From Roseobacter sp. (lineage in GTDB: Bacteria > Pseudomonadota > Alphaproteobacteria > Rhodobacterales > Rhodobacteraceae), in the NCBI GenBank assembly GCA_002731875.1, contig PCCY01000019.1, positions 71,666-135,665 on the forward strand: a stretch of 64,000 nucleotides of DNA. The letters run 5' to 3'. The notes under the pieces were generated by a model, which saw nothing but the letters and a program-made list of their open reading frames with translations, did no database searches and was not told where the DNA came from. Below are positions 37,528-46,147 of the stretch, piece by piece. How positions within the stretch are numbered: position 1 is the stretch's first letter; each line of letters starts with the position of its first letter. The translations under genes were made by a program, and so were the position numbers.

Positions 37528-38966
37528 CAATGCACCGGCAATGCCGCTGGAAGCGCCCATCGGTGCAACATACGTCCGGTGGCGCTGACATAGCCGAAGC
37601 TGTCCCGCAACGCCCCGCGATTGGCCGGCATTCCGTCATCCGAGGCCGGATGCCCGAGGGCGTAGCATAAGGTCAGGTCTTTGCCTTGAGGAGGCTTGTC
37701 GCAGGTTATCAGCAGATCGTTGCGGTCTTTGGTATCCACCCGCACATCCAATATCCGGGCGGCGCTCGTATCGCCTGCGAACCGGAAACCACAGCTTTCA
37801 CCGGCGTTCAAAGGATCATCCGCATCAATTGTCAAAGCGCCCATGGCTTGACCACGGCACCGGATGACCTTGCCATCCGCCTCACGTTCAGCCAGCAGCA
37901 AGACAGGGCAGGACCACGGCGCGTCGCTATTGTATGCCTCGATAGCGTGCGCGTCCATTTCAGCCATCTCGATACGGGCGTCGGGGGTCGGGCGGCCAAA
38001 TTCGTCTTGTGCAAACATATAGCCCGGCGCGGTATAGACATGATCATGCCCGCCTTTATTCCAGGCCAATTCCCACTGGGCCCGCAACACCGCGGTATCA
38101 GAGATATCGCAGCTACCTGCGTCAAAAACAGCGGTGAAAAGCGGTTTTCTTATACTGTACTCGGCAAATAGATCGGTAATACGCGTCATCAGGCGGTACA
38201 TTCCCACCGTCCACTCTGGCCCGGTGCTGATGACGTCCTCCAAGGTGAAATCCAAGCTCACCGCCAGCACCTTAACCGGTTTCCCCACAGATCGCCCGGC
38301 CGCGGACAGGTTGGCGACCGTTTGCGCGAAGTTGGTGAATGCCGCCCCCTCCGCAAGCGCGGCGACACTGGCTACGGCGTCGGTCTCGGACCGGGCATAG
38401 ATCAGCGGCAACGCCCGATGCTGAGCCTGTCTGCGGCGCAAGATCTCATCCGCTATCAAGCTGTCGCGGGTTTGTTCGGTCAATCGCTGCATCAAGCCGG
38501 TTGCCGCGTTGCGCTCGGTGCCCGCCGCCCCGGCCGGTCCCAGATCATCTCCGGTCGTCACGACATGATAAGGAAACGACAACCTTTCATTGGCCGTTAC
38601 CGCACGGCGCGCCCCGCCAAGTGCTAGCAGCGCATAGACCGCACCGGGGGTATCAGCGATGATGTCCGGCGCACTTGCGTCGGCATCGGCCTGCACCCGG
38701 CGCCGAAACTGGCGGGGGCCCTGTGCGCCGGGCAGATTGGCACTGAATACGTACCATTCACCGTGCTGGCGTAAATTCCATGCATCGACATCCCCCAATA
38801 CGGCGGGGTCAAGCGTGACGTCACCCGCTTCGGGCAAGCGACGGTGTATATCGGCGATAACGCTATCGGATAAATTCATCCGCAGCCCGGTTTCGTCAAA
38901 GCCGATTACGTCGCCGTTTCTTGCTCTTAAAAGAACACCGTGTGTCTGGGGTTCTTTGTCTTGCAT
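37527..38966 (-). CDS. Unrecognised protein upstream of the sulfatase
   Basis: The 479-residue product is not recognised. It lacks a signal peptide and membrane helices. A middle region (about 200-350) with alternating beta/alpha character, including KVLAVSLDFTLED, PLFTAVFDAGSCD and an EMAEMDAHAIEA stretch, is loosely like an SGNH-type hydrolase with a late Asp-x-x-His, but the nucleophile block is not clear. The C-terminal 100 residues look like a beta domain. The chosen ATG (38966) has GAGGA eight bases before it; the frame extends upstream to 39050 with no ribosome site. It is translationally coupled to the next two genes, ending with the RTX sulfatase. Confidence 0.78.
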   Translation of the reverse strand: MQDKEPQTHGVLLRARNGDVIGFDETGLRMNLSDSVIADIHRRLPEAGDVTLDPAVLGDVDAWNLRQHGEWYVFSANLPGAQGPRQFRRRVQADADASAPDIIADTPGAVYALLALGGARRAVTANERLSFPYHVVTTGDDLGPAGAAGTERNAATGLMQRLTEQTRDSLIADEILRRRQAQHRALPLIYARSETDAVASVAALAEGAAFTNFAQTVANLSAAGRSVGKPVKVLAVSLDFTLEDVISTGPEWTVGMYRLMTRITDLFAEYSIRKPLFTAVFDAGSCDISDTAVLRAQWELAWNKGGHDHVYTAPGYMFAQDEFGRPTPDARIEMAEMDAHAIEAYNSDAPWSCPVLLLAEREADGKVIRCRGQAMGALTIDADDPLNAGESCGFRFAGDTSAARILDVRVDTKDRNDLLITCDKPPQGKDLTLCYALGHPASDDGMPANRGALRDSFGYVSATGRMLHRWALPAALPVH

Positions 38967-39056
38967 AGGGTCAGTCCTCAGTCGGTCCGGGTTGCTTATT
39001 CGCCAAGCTATGGCATGAACCGCCGTCGTGCTAAAGGTGATCGTCGTCAACCTGCA

Positions 39057-39926
39057 TCATTTGTAGTAGGGCGTCCATTTCTTGATCAAGCGGTGAAAGC
39101 CATTATGCTGGGCCATATCGAAAAACATGCGAGCCGCCGGTTTGTGACGGTCATGCAGAACGGTGCCTAGCTTGCGCTGATAACGAAAGGCACCAGCACG
39201 GTTTTTCCTGTAGGCCTGCCGCAGTTGGGCGGGGGTAGTGTCGCCGCGCAACAGGGCAAATAACGCCTCTGCCTGTCCCATCTCGACAAGGGTCTGGATA
39301 CCGGCATGCCCTGCCCCGTGCAACAGGACCCGCCGATATCCGGCAGGCTTGGGTAGACGCAGCTCGTGCTGGCTGTCCTGCCTGTGCAATGGGTCGTAAA
39401 GCACGACATATTCCCGCCGGTCGTCCACATGGGTGTGCAAATCATGCACCCACCCGTTCATGGCCGCCCATTGCGCATGGTATCTACGCTCAAATTTTAC
39501 TGCCGTCGGTTCGATCGAACTTTGCGGGGATACCGCGACCGCACGGGCGGCGTTCAGACCCTGCGCGCCGAGCATTGCCCCGTAGCCCCCCATGCTGAAC
39601 CCGTAAGAGGTCAGTCGCGGCACCGGCCCGAAAAAGCTCCGGCAGGTCCGCATGGCTTGCGAAAACTCATCGTGCTGGTGCCAGTCCTCGTCGCGGTGGA
39701 AAACGCAGACATGAGGCATAAGACGTTTGCAAAACGACGCACTACCCCACCCGCCCCGGTCAGATTGAAATGGAAAGTCGAACGGGGCAAACGCCACGAC
39801 AGCATTTGATGTCGCCCCAAGGACCGGGCCGGTATATTCCAGCCGCAACCGTGAACTTTCGTGGATCACCTGACGCGCGGTCCACCCTTGCGGGATTTCC
39901 ACCGATGTCGCGGCGTTTTCAGTCAT
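39057..39926 (-). CDS. Alpha/beta hydrolase-like protein of glycan cluster
   Basis: The 289-residue protein carries a nucleophile elbow GFSMGGYGA (about residue 109) and a late His in LLHGAGHAG (about 205), consistent with the alpha/beta-hydrolase fold; a candidate acid is the Asp of VLYDPLH. No signal peptide. The C-terminal 60 residues are basic and Arg/Tyr-rich. It overlaps the preceding transferase gene by eight bases and lies among glycosyltransferases, so it may esterify or de-esterify a glycan or act on its precursor. The exact reaction is unknown. Confidence 0.75.
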   Translation of the reverse strand: MTENAATSVEIPQGWTARQVIHESSRLRLEYTGPVLGATSNAVVAFAPFDFPFQSDRGGWGSASFCKRLMPHVCVFHRDEDWHQHDEFSQAMRTCRSFFGPVPRLTSYGFSMGGYGAMLGAQGLNAARAVAVSPQSSIEPTAVKFERRYHAQWAAMNGWVHDLHTHVDDRREYVVLYDPLHRQDSQHELRLPKPAGYRRVLLHGAGHAGIQTLVEMGQAEALFALLRGDTTPAQLRQAYRKNRAGAFRYQRKLGTVLHDRHKPAARMFFDMAQHNGFHRLIKKWTPYYK

Positions 39927-40806
39927 CTGCCAGCAATTTGGCGGGGTCTACCCGGTCGAACCGCCGCACTCCTACGTGTTGTTCCAGCATCCCCTTGGCC
40001 TTGCGCAGCATATCCACTTCCTTCAGAACTTTCATGTTGCGATAGTGGATCGCCTTGATTTTCATATCAGAAGGGAGCGGTTCACCACGCATCTGACCGC
40101 CCAGAATATAGTGTTGCTCTTCGGGCAGGATGTTCCAGTCCAAGCCTGCGGCACGGATCGCCAGCGGCAGGCTCATCTGGTCAAGATAGGGGCGTTTCTT
40201 GATGATATCCACCTTATCAATCATCCGCGCCAGCCGCATCCAAACGTCGACAAAGCTTTCGTTGGCGTCATTTGCCGGGCCTTCTGGAAACACAAAGAAA
40301 CCGGCACTGAAATACGGCATGAGCTTGCGGCGGCGTTGCCGGGCAAGCCAAATTCGGTCAGCGGGCATCGGCATTTCACAGGCGGCGTATATGTCTTTCC
40401 ATATCTTCTGACCCGACCAGTACATCGATGCCGCGGGCGTCAGCGAAACATGTCCCGGCTTGATAAGATCGGCCACCCTGGTCGCCCCGATGAAAAGGAT
40501 GTCGCTGTCCAGAAAGGCGGAATACGGAGTCCTTCGCGGCTGCGCTGCGGCAATCATCTTGTTTCCATGCGGGTAAGGCGGGTCGAACGCCCCCTGAGTG
40601 TCCATCGGGCGAATATCGACCTTCAGCTTTTTGAATATCGCCAAGGCGTAAGGGTCCATGTCTTTGATGGTGTCGGCGGGGCAATAGCCAATTAAATCAA
40701 CGTCTTCGTCAAGGTGGGTCCGGATCGAGGCCGCCAGATAGCATCCCATGTCCTGATACCGTGGCGGGTCCACGACAAAAAACATCGACAAGTCAGGGGT
40801 GCTCAT
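39919..40806 (-). CDS. Nucleotide-sugar transferase-like protein (GT8-like DxD)
   Basis: The 295-residue protein has a GT-A-like layout. A first strand MFFVVDPPRYQDMG is followed by a region with aromatic and Pro residues, and then AFLDSDILFIG, whose DSD is a typical metal/nucleotide DxD. Later segments include SAGFFVFPEGP and YLDQMSLPLAIRAAG, as found in GT8-like transferases. It is probably cytoplasmic. AAAGG lies eight bases before the ATG. It is co-transcribed with the alpha/beta hydrolase gene. Confidence 0.75.
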   Translation of the reverse strand: MSTPDLSMFFVVDPPRYQDMGCYLAASIRTHLDEDVDLIGYCPADTIKDMDPYALAIFKKLKVDIRPMDTQGAFDPPYPHGNKMIAAAQPRRTPYSAFLDSDILFIGATRVADLIKPGHVSLTPAASMYWSGQKIWKDIYAACEMPMPADRIWLARQRRRKLMPYFSAGFFVFPEGPANDANESFVDVWMRLARMIDKVDIIKKRPYLDQMSLPLAIRAAGLDWNILPEEQHYILGGQMRGEPLPSDMKIKAIHYRNMKVLKEVDMLRKAKGMLEQHVGVRRFDRVDPAKLLADD

Positions 40807-40848
40807 GAGGTGGGCCTTTCGATATTCGGCGCGGGCGTGACGAAAATA

Positions 40849-42090
40849 TCAGCCATTGGATATTTCACGCGGATTGGGCACCTTGGCATCGGAGTCGGAC
40901 GGCATTTTTTTCAGCGTGGTATTACGATTTGAAGGGGTCGGCGACGCGGCGACCTTGACCGCCCGAGCGGAGTGCGCGGCGGTCCGATCAAGCCGCCGAC
41001 GAAGCCCGTCAACCACCCCCGTGAGGATGGTTTTGCGCAGGTCGGGATCAGCAAGCAACTTGCAGGTTTCGGCAGCACGGGCGGTCATGGCTTGGCATTC
41101 ATCCTGGTGATCGTCGCACCATTTCAGTTGTTTTTTGACATCGCCGTGGCCTTTGCGAATTGGCACGAAATGTTCCCAAGGTTTGAAATGATGTGTCGCG
41201 AAGGTTTCAAATACACAATCGACAACCAGCGCGACGCTGCCTGAATTCAGGGTCCAGAACAGACTGGACCCTACGTCATTTCCCGGAAGGACGACGATAT
41301 ATTTATAGGTCTGAAAATCCTCACGCTGGATGCGCGGACGCTCGTATTCGGCGAGAAACGGTTCATTTTCAAGGATGAACCCGTCTGAATTGGTATATCC
41401 CAGATCAAATCGCGGGTCATTGATGTAACGGTGCAAAAACCCAAAGCGCTGCATCGTCTTAAGGACGGTCAGCGTCTGGTCATAGTCGAATTCGCCGCTT
41501 TTGTACTTGCGTAGCAGGGCGTGCATGCGCACCATATTGCCACGCCCGTTCTTGCCCTTGCGGCCCCGGTTTCCGGCACCCCCCCGCCATACGACGCGGT
41601 CGGATTTATCGTTCCAAGGAATGCGAGCAGGATCAAGATTGCCCAAAAAGTCGGGGCTGTCGATATCGTGGTAGCCCGGCAATGGCCACAAGACGCGGCC
41701 CTGCCCGCGCCCGACCAATCGGTTGAAACAGAACATCGGCATCATATGACCGTTTTCGGCAACGATGTTGCGCACCCGGTGGTCCTGCATATCGATCATG
41801 AAATCATAATCGGCACCGGCTTGTAGAATATCGCGCAAGGTATGGGTCGATTTCACAGCATTGGTGTGCTTGGGATGTTCGATCTGCCAAGGACACGCCC
41901 GATCAGCCGATGCCGTCCACCGATTGTACCGCTTCGGTGCCTGCGCGGCATGGTCCCAAGACACTGCCATGCCACTTGATACCTGTTCGGCAAGCTGTCT
42001 GGCAGTAGTGTCGCAGGAAAAGACCCCGTCACCTTGGGTACCCAGTTGATGCGCAATGGATTTTTCGACAAATTCCTGCGATACGGCCAT
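40849..42090 (-). CDS. Glycosyltransferase family 90-like protein (CAP10/KDEL-containing type)
   Basis: The 413-residue protein resembles the GT90 (Cap10/POGLUT-like, LPS-modifying) family. It has DRVVWRGGAGNRG near residue 165 and KYIVVLPGNDVGSSLFWTL near 265, followed by FVPIRKGHGDV and a helical stretch around DDHQDECQAMTARA. Bacterial members transfer xylose, glucose or related sugars to surface polymers. The C-terminal 50 residues are low-complexity and basic. It is transcribed divergently from the first D-x-D-E-F transferase and precedes the GT8-like gene. Confidence 0.8.
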   Translation of the reverse strand: MAVSQEFVEKSIAHQLGTQGDGVFSCDTTARQLAEQVSSGMAVSWDHAAQAPKRYNRWTASADRACPWQIEHPKHTNAVKSTHTLRDILQAGADYDFMIDMQDHRVRNIVAENGHMMPMFCFNRLVGRGQGRVLWPLPGYHDIDSPDFLGNLDPARIPWNDKSDRVVWRGGAGNRGRKGKNGRGNMVRMHALLRKYKSGEFDYDQTLTVLKTMQRFGFLHRYINDPRFDLGYTNSDGFILENEPFLAEYERPRIQREDFQTYKYIVVLPGNDVGSSLFWTLNSGSVALVVDCVFETFATHHFKPWEHFVPIRKGHGDVKKQLKWCDDHQDECQAMTARAAETCKLLADPDLRKTILTGVVDGLRRRLDRTAAHSARAVKVAASPTPSNRNTTLKKMPSDSDAKVPNPREISNG

Positions 42091-42316
42091 GAAACTCTCG
42101 ATGCTCGGGAAGACAGGCTGGTGATCGGGAATGTGGCTTGTCTATTATTGGTCAAACTATAAGCTGGGCGCGCGTGGTGAGGCAACCTTCTTAATCTCTC
42201 AGGCAGCCTTGCCTTATGATGCGGTCCCTTCTCCAGCAAGCTGTCGGCCCAATCAGGGCTTGGCGTCAATAACGGCCCGGCGCTTCGGGCCACGCAAGAG
42301 ATTGGGACGAATTTAT

Positions 42317-43324
42317 ATGTCGATCGGTGGCGAAAAAGCTTTGCTTCTTGCGGTGATGCGCAACGAAGGCCCCTACATCATTGAATGGATGGCACATCAC
42401 TTTGCCTTGGGTATCGACGATCTGTTGGTCTTTACCAACTTTTGCACCGATAACACCGACAAAATCCTGGACCGGATCGAGGAGATCTGGCCCCACCGGG
42501 TAAAGCACCAGCCCAACCCCAAGGTGATGTTCCCCAAGCAGGGAAAATGGCTGATCATGGCACTGCGCTTTGCCGGCCATTTCGGCCGCTATCAATCAGC
42601 GCCGTGGGTGTACACCACCGACCCGGACGAGTTTCTGAATTTCACGGGTGACATTGAAACCTTCGACGACTTTTTTGCCAAAACCGGCGATGCCGATGTG
42701 GTGTCATTTACATCGATCGCTTTCAACAGCGGTGGCCACAAGCATGCGAAAGACGAGCTTGTCACCAAGATGTACACCCAAACGGCGGCAGATCTTGCGA
42801 CAGCCGCAGTCGAGAACCGCGAAGTCTTGACCGCCGTCAAAACGCTCTATCGTAACAAGGTTCAGGGTGCACGCCGCCCGCATCGTCCGGTCACGCATGA
42901 CTTTTCACAGCAAGGTTTCAAATGGATCAACGGTTCGGGCCAGACAATGCCACCGGAATTCACTGATAGCGCGTACAAGGCTATCGCTTCAAATGGCACG
43001 CGCGACTATGCGCAGATCAATCACTATTCAATTAAAAGCGCCGAAGAATTCATTCTCAAGGTCGACCGTGGAGATGGCGGGCAAAATGATCGCGTCGGCG
43101 AATCCGCCCGCTATTGGAACACGGCCAACCGTCAGGGAAACATGGATACGCGCGGCGTCGGACTATCAGCGGCAGCGCGCGAAATATATGATTTCCTGAT
43201 GGCTGATGCCAAGCTGAAGGCTCTCTATGATGAATGCCTTGAGCTAAGGCACGCCCGCTTTACCGAGATCATGGCCACAGAAAGCGGTCAGGAACTGGGG
43301 CGCATTACCGGGTATTACGACTGA
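42317..43324 (+). CDS. Glycosyltransferase (GT2/GT92-like, D-x-D-E-F type), paralogue 1
   Basis: The 335-residue protein opens with KALLLAVMRNEGPYIIEWMAHH and then VFTNFCTDNTDKIL, the signature of the glyco_tranf_2_4/GT92-like group. The nucleotide-sugar/metal motif is TTDPDEFLNF. It resembles the transferases at 43315 and 46148. The ATG at 42317 starts the domain; 62 upstream in-frame codons lie in the divergent intergenic region. Its stop overlaps the end of the convergent methyltransferase-fused gene by ten bases. No membrane segments. It is probably a surface-glycan transferase. Confidence 0.83.
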   Translation: MSIGGEKALLLAVMRNEGPYIIEWMAHHFALGIDDLLVFTNFCTDNTDKILDRIEEIWPHRVKHQPNPKVMFPKQGKWLIMALRFAGHFGRYQSAPWVYTTDPDEFLNFTGDIETFDDFFAKTGDADVVSFTSIAFNSGGHKHAKDELVTKMYTQTAADLATAAVENREVLTAVKTLYRNKVQGARRPHRPVTHDFSQQGFKWINGSGQTMPPEFTDSAYKAIASNGTRDYAQINHYSIKSAEEFILKVDRGDGGQNDRVGESARYWNTANRQGNMDTRGVGLSAAAREIYDFLMADAKLKALYDECLELRHARFTEIMATESGQELGRITGYYD

Positions 43325-45183
43325 ACTTCTCGTTTCGGCTCGATAATCACGAACTCGGGCACGCTAAGCTCTTCCGAGGCGGTTAGCGACGGGCCGCCGC
43401 TGTTTCGCGCATCTTGGTGAAAAGCGGTAACAGCGGGGCCAAACAGGACGATGCGACGCACCGAGCCAAGATTTATCTGCCCAAGCAGGTTGGACCCCAA
43501 CTCTGCATAGCTGATACGCAGCACATCAGGCTTTTCATCGGCGATCAATTGATTGATCCGCCTGACCGTTTCAGCGGCGTCTTCAAAAACCACCTGCCTG
43601 CCGGTCATCTGTAGTCGGTCGCCAAGGTTGATTTCGTTGTGATCGAGCACCTTGCGCATGATCGCCATCCGCGAGGCGTTGTCTTCCTGTGCGACAACGC
43701 GAACCTGCGGCACCAGTTTCGCGGCGTGGATCGACAGAAAGCCAATTCCAGCCCCGAGGTCGAGCACCCTTTGACCATCCTCGACCATTCGGCCCGTCAT
43801 CCTGGCCAACTTGCGCTGGTATTTTCCACGCATCACGAATTCCAGCGTATTTTGCGCAAAGATGCGCACATCCGCAGGCAATGCGATGTCATGGTTAACC
43901 ACCCATTCCACCGCCGTTTGTGCCGAGACGTCGATGTCGCCGGGCACAAAGCCATCACCGCCCTCAGACACATCGGCAAATTCGGGTTCCGGAGCTTTGC
44001 GACGTTCTTCGATGGGGCGGTCGGCGTTGTTCTTTTCGACTTGCGACATCAGCTTGGCGATTTCGGCCGGGTCGCGGGCCTTGGGCGGCTTGGCCACGAT
44101 CTGCGTGATCGGCACCTCAGACGCCTCAAGCAGCGATTGTTTCAGTTCTGCATAGGCGTCGGTCGCGCGGTATTCTTCAAGCCGCGCCTCGACCTTTTCG
44201 ATGGCGGCATAGTGGAGACGCGACAGAACCGGATCGGTCAGCAGCTCGTCCATGATCTGCTTGCGTCGTTCAGTATAGCGCAGGATCTTGTCGTCATAGA
44301 CTTCGTTGCGGTCCTGCAATGACCAATAGTCGGCGTTATACTTGTCTTTCTTGTTGTTCACATTGCCGCGGAACTTGCGGATCGCATAGCTGTCGATCGA
44401 TTTGACCGCATAGTGGTTCATCTGCGCCCATTGATAGCCCACAGTGCGCCGGATCGACCGCCAGCCGCGAAACTTGAAGTAATCCTCCATCGGCTGGCCG
44501 GATCCGTTGAGCCATTTCACAGTGTCGGGAAAGCCGGTTTCCAGGTGCTTGTTCTTGATCGACGGGCGATGGATGCCGATTTTCCATTTGTCAGGGTCAA
44601 ACTTGAACAGCGTCTTGACGCCCCAGCCCTTGTTCCACGTTGGCGGTGCCGCATAGAGGTATTGTTCGGTCACCGGATCGCGCGACCAGTCGACCACATT
44701 GCCAGAGCCGAAAATCCGCCAGGTAACCACGATGCCATTGGCATCCCCTGCCGCGTTCGGCATCGGGTCCAGCGTGCCGTCGCCATAGTTGATGCACAGG
44801 AATTCATCGGCATCGAACATCAATATCCAGTCGGCCTCGGCGACTTTGGGTTCGGCCTGCGCGTATTTCATCGCCGATGGCTGCGGCTTCACCCCCTCGG
44901 GGATGTCGTTGCGTCGGTGGTAGCCCAGCCCCAGCTCTTCGAGCCGGATCAGCATGTCGTCGGTGCCATCGGAACAATCGTTTGTGTAAACGAGTATCTT
45001 GGTGAACCCCACGGCGAGGTGATGGGCGTACCATTCCAGCAGGAATGGTGCCTCATCCTTCATCATCGAGATGGCCAGCAATTTGCCATGCGGGCTATTA
45101 TGCGGTTTGAGTTTTATATCACCACCCCCCGTCCAGGTGCTTAGCGCAGCGCCTTGGACGGGTCGATCCCGATCTTTTCGCAC
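43315..45183 (-). CDS. Bifunctional glycosyltransferase-methyltransferase fusion, paralogue 2
   Basis: The 622-residue protein has two parts. Residues 30-340 form a GT2/GT92-like domain (LLAISMMKDEAPFLLEWYAHH, VYTNDCSDGTDDML, metal motif FDADEFLC). After a charged linker (about 360-420, rich in Lys/Glu/Pro) comes an FkbM-like or Rossmann SAM methyltransferase domain, with motif I LDLGAGIGFLSIHAA near residue 475. It could add and then methylate a sugar. The only in-frame start ahead of the domain is a GTG at 45183, which overlaps the upstream gene by 43 bases and has no strong ribosome site, so the start is uncertain. Confidence 0.83.
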   Translation of the reverse strand: MRKDRDRPVQGAALSTWTGGGDIKLKPHNSPHGKLLAISMMKDEAPFLLEWYAHHLAVGFTKILVYTNDCSDGTDDMLIRLEELGLGYHRRNDIPEGVKPQPSAMKYAQAEPKVAEADWILMFDADEFLCINYGDGTLDPMPNAAGDANGIVVTWRIFGSGNVVDWSRDPVTEQYLYAAPPTWNKGWGVKTLFKFDPDKWKIGIHRPSIKNKHLETGFPDTVKWLNGSGQPMEDYFKFRGWRSIRRTVGYQWAQMNHYAVKSIDSYAIRKFRGNVNNKKDKYNADYWSLQDRNEVYDDKILRYTERRKQIMDELLTDPVLSRLHYAAIEKVEARLEEYRATDAYAELKQSLLEASEVPITQIVAKPPKARDPAEIAKLMSQVEKNNADRPIEERRKAPEPEFADVSEGGDGFVPGDIDVSAQTAVEWVVNHDIALPADVRIFAQNTLEFVMRGKYQRKLARMTGRMVEDGQRVLDLGAGIGFLSIHAAKLVPQVRVVAQEDNASRMAIMRKVLDHNEINLGDRLQMTGRQVVFEDAAETVRRINQLIADEKPDVLRISYAELGSNLLGQINLGSVRRIVLFGPAVTAFHQDARNSGGPSLTASEELSVPEFVIIEPKREVQS

Positions 45184-45947
45184 ATCCGCGCCGCGTATGA
45201 TCCGGGCAGCGGTTCATTCTTTTCCCACCACGGTTTCGTGCCATTTGTGTAAAGGTGCACAGACAGGGTTTTGTCGGTGAAATGCCCTTCGACGCGCCCG
45301 TAGGGGTCATAAAAAATGTCATTCAACTGGAACGGGACCGGATAAAGAACCTCGCGGTCGCTTGCCTTGTCGTACTGGCCGGTTTGCTTGGCGAAATAGG
45401 TAAACGCCTGCGGGCCAAAGGCCGTACGCTCGGCGTTATAGATGCGATGCGCGTGGGACAGTTTGGGGTCTTGGCGGTCGTATTTCTTGCGCTGGTTCTT
45501 GTTCCACCAAGCCGGGTAGTCCGGCAGATTGTCGTAGTAATCAAGCAGTTGGTCCATCAGCTCGCATTCCTGCGGGAGACCGACAACGCCGCAATTCAGG
45601 GCACCGGACATGCCGTGGCGGCCAAAGATGTACTCTTGGTCCTCGGGGAACGGCTGGTGGCAGAAAGCATCGCAGTCGATCCAGATCGCTCCGGTCTTCT
45701 GGATCATCTTATAGCGAAACACGTTCGACAGGAAAGACGCGCTGGTGGCTTCTACCAACGCGCGGTCGATCTCCATAACTTCAGACGCCGGCCGCACCTC
45801 GACGCCCTCGGGCGCGTTATCAACCTTGTCCGCGCAGTAAAGGATGGTCTTGTGACCCGCGACAACATGAGATTTCAGGCAAAGCTGGTTTAGATAGTGA
45901 AGCTTTTCACCTATCCACAGTGACGCAACAGGGCGGCGGTCATTCAT
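45141..45947 (-). CDS. Glycosyltransferase with DxD sugar-binding region (GT32/capsular type)
   Basis: The 268-residue protein resembles the DxD-containing sugar-binding transferases and capsular-synthesis proteins. It opens with VASLWIGEKLHYLNQLCLKS, continues with SFLSNVFRYKMIQKTGAIWIDCDAFC (the D-x-D), and then shows HLYTNGTKPWWEK. The ATG at 45947 is preceded by GGAGAG about ten bases away. It is followed by the methyltransferase-fused gene with a 43-base overlap. It is divergent from paralogue 3. Confidence 0.78.
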   Translation of the reverse strand: MNDRRPVASLWIGEKLHYLNQLCLKSHVVAGHKTILYCADKVDNAPEGVEVRPASEVMEIDRALVEATSASFLSNVFRYKMIQKTGAIWIDCDAFCHQPFPEDQEYIFGRHGMSGALNCGVVGLPQECELMDQLLDYYDNLPDYPAWWNKNQRKKYDRQDPKLSHAHRIYNAERTAFGPQAFTYFAKQTGQYDKASDREVLYPVPFQLNDIFYDPYGRVEGHFTDKTLSVHLYTNGTKPWWEKNEPLPGSYAARMCEKIGIDPSKALR

Positions 45948-46147
45948 GATATCTGATCTCTCCGAGGACACAAATTTTACTGTGTCGATTTCTACTGCTC
46001 TGAAAAAAGATAGCTTACGAAGGTCCCGATTGCAAAGTGTCGTTGTGATGCCGGGTGCCCTTCACCGCACGAGATTGACTTGATACTGCCCCCATGACAG
46101 TCATTCAGATAACGCAATCGCCCTGATCCCAAGGTAACCCAGAAACC

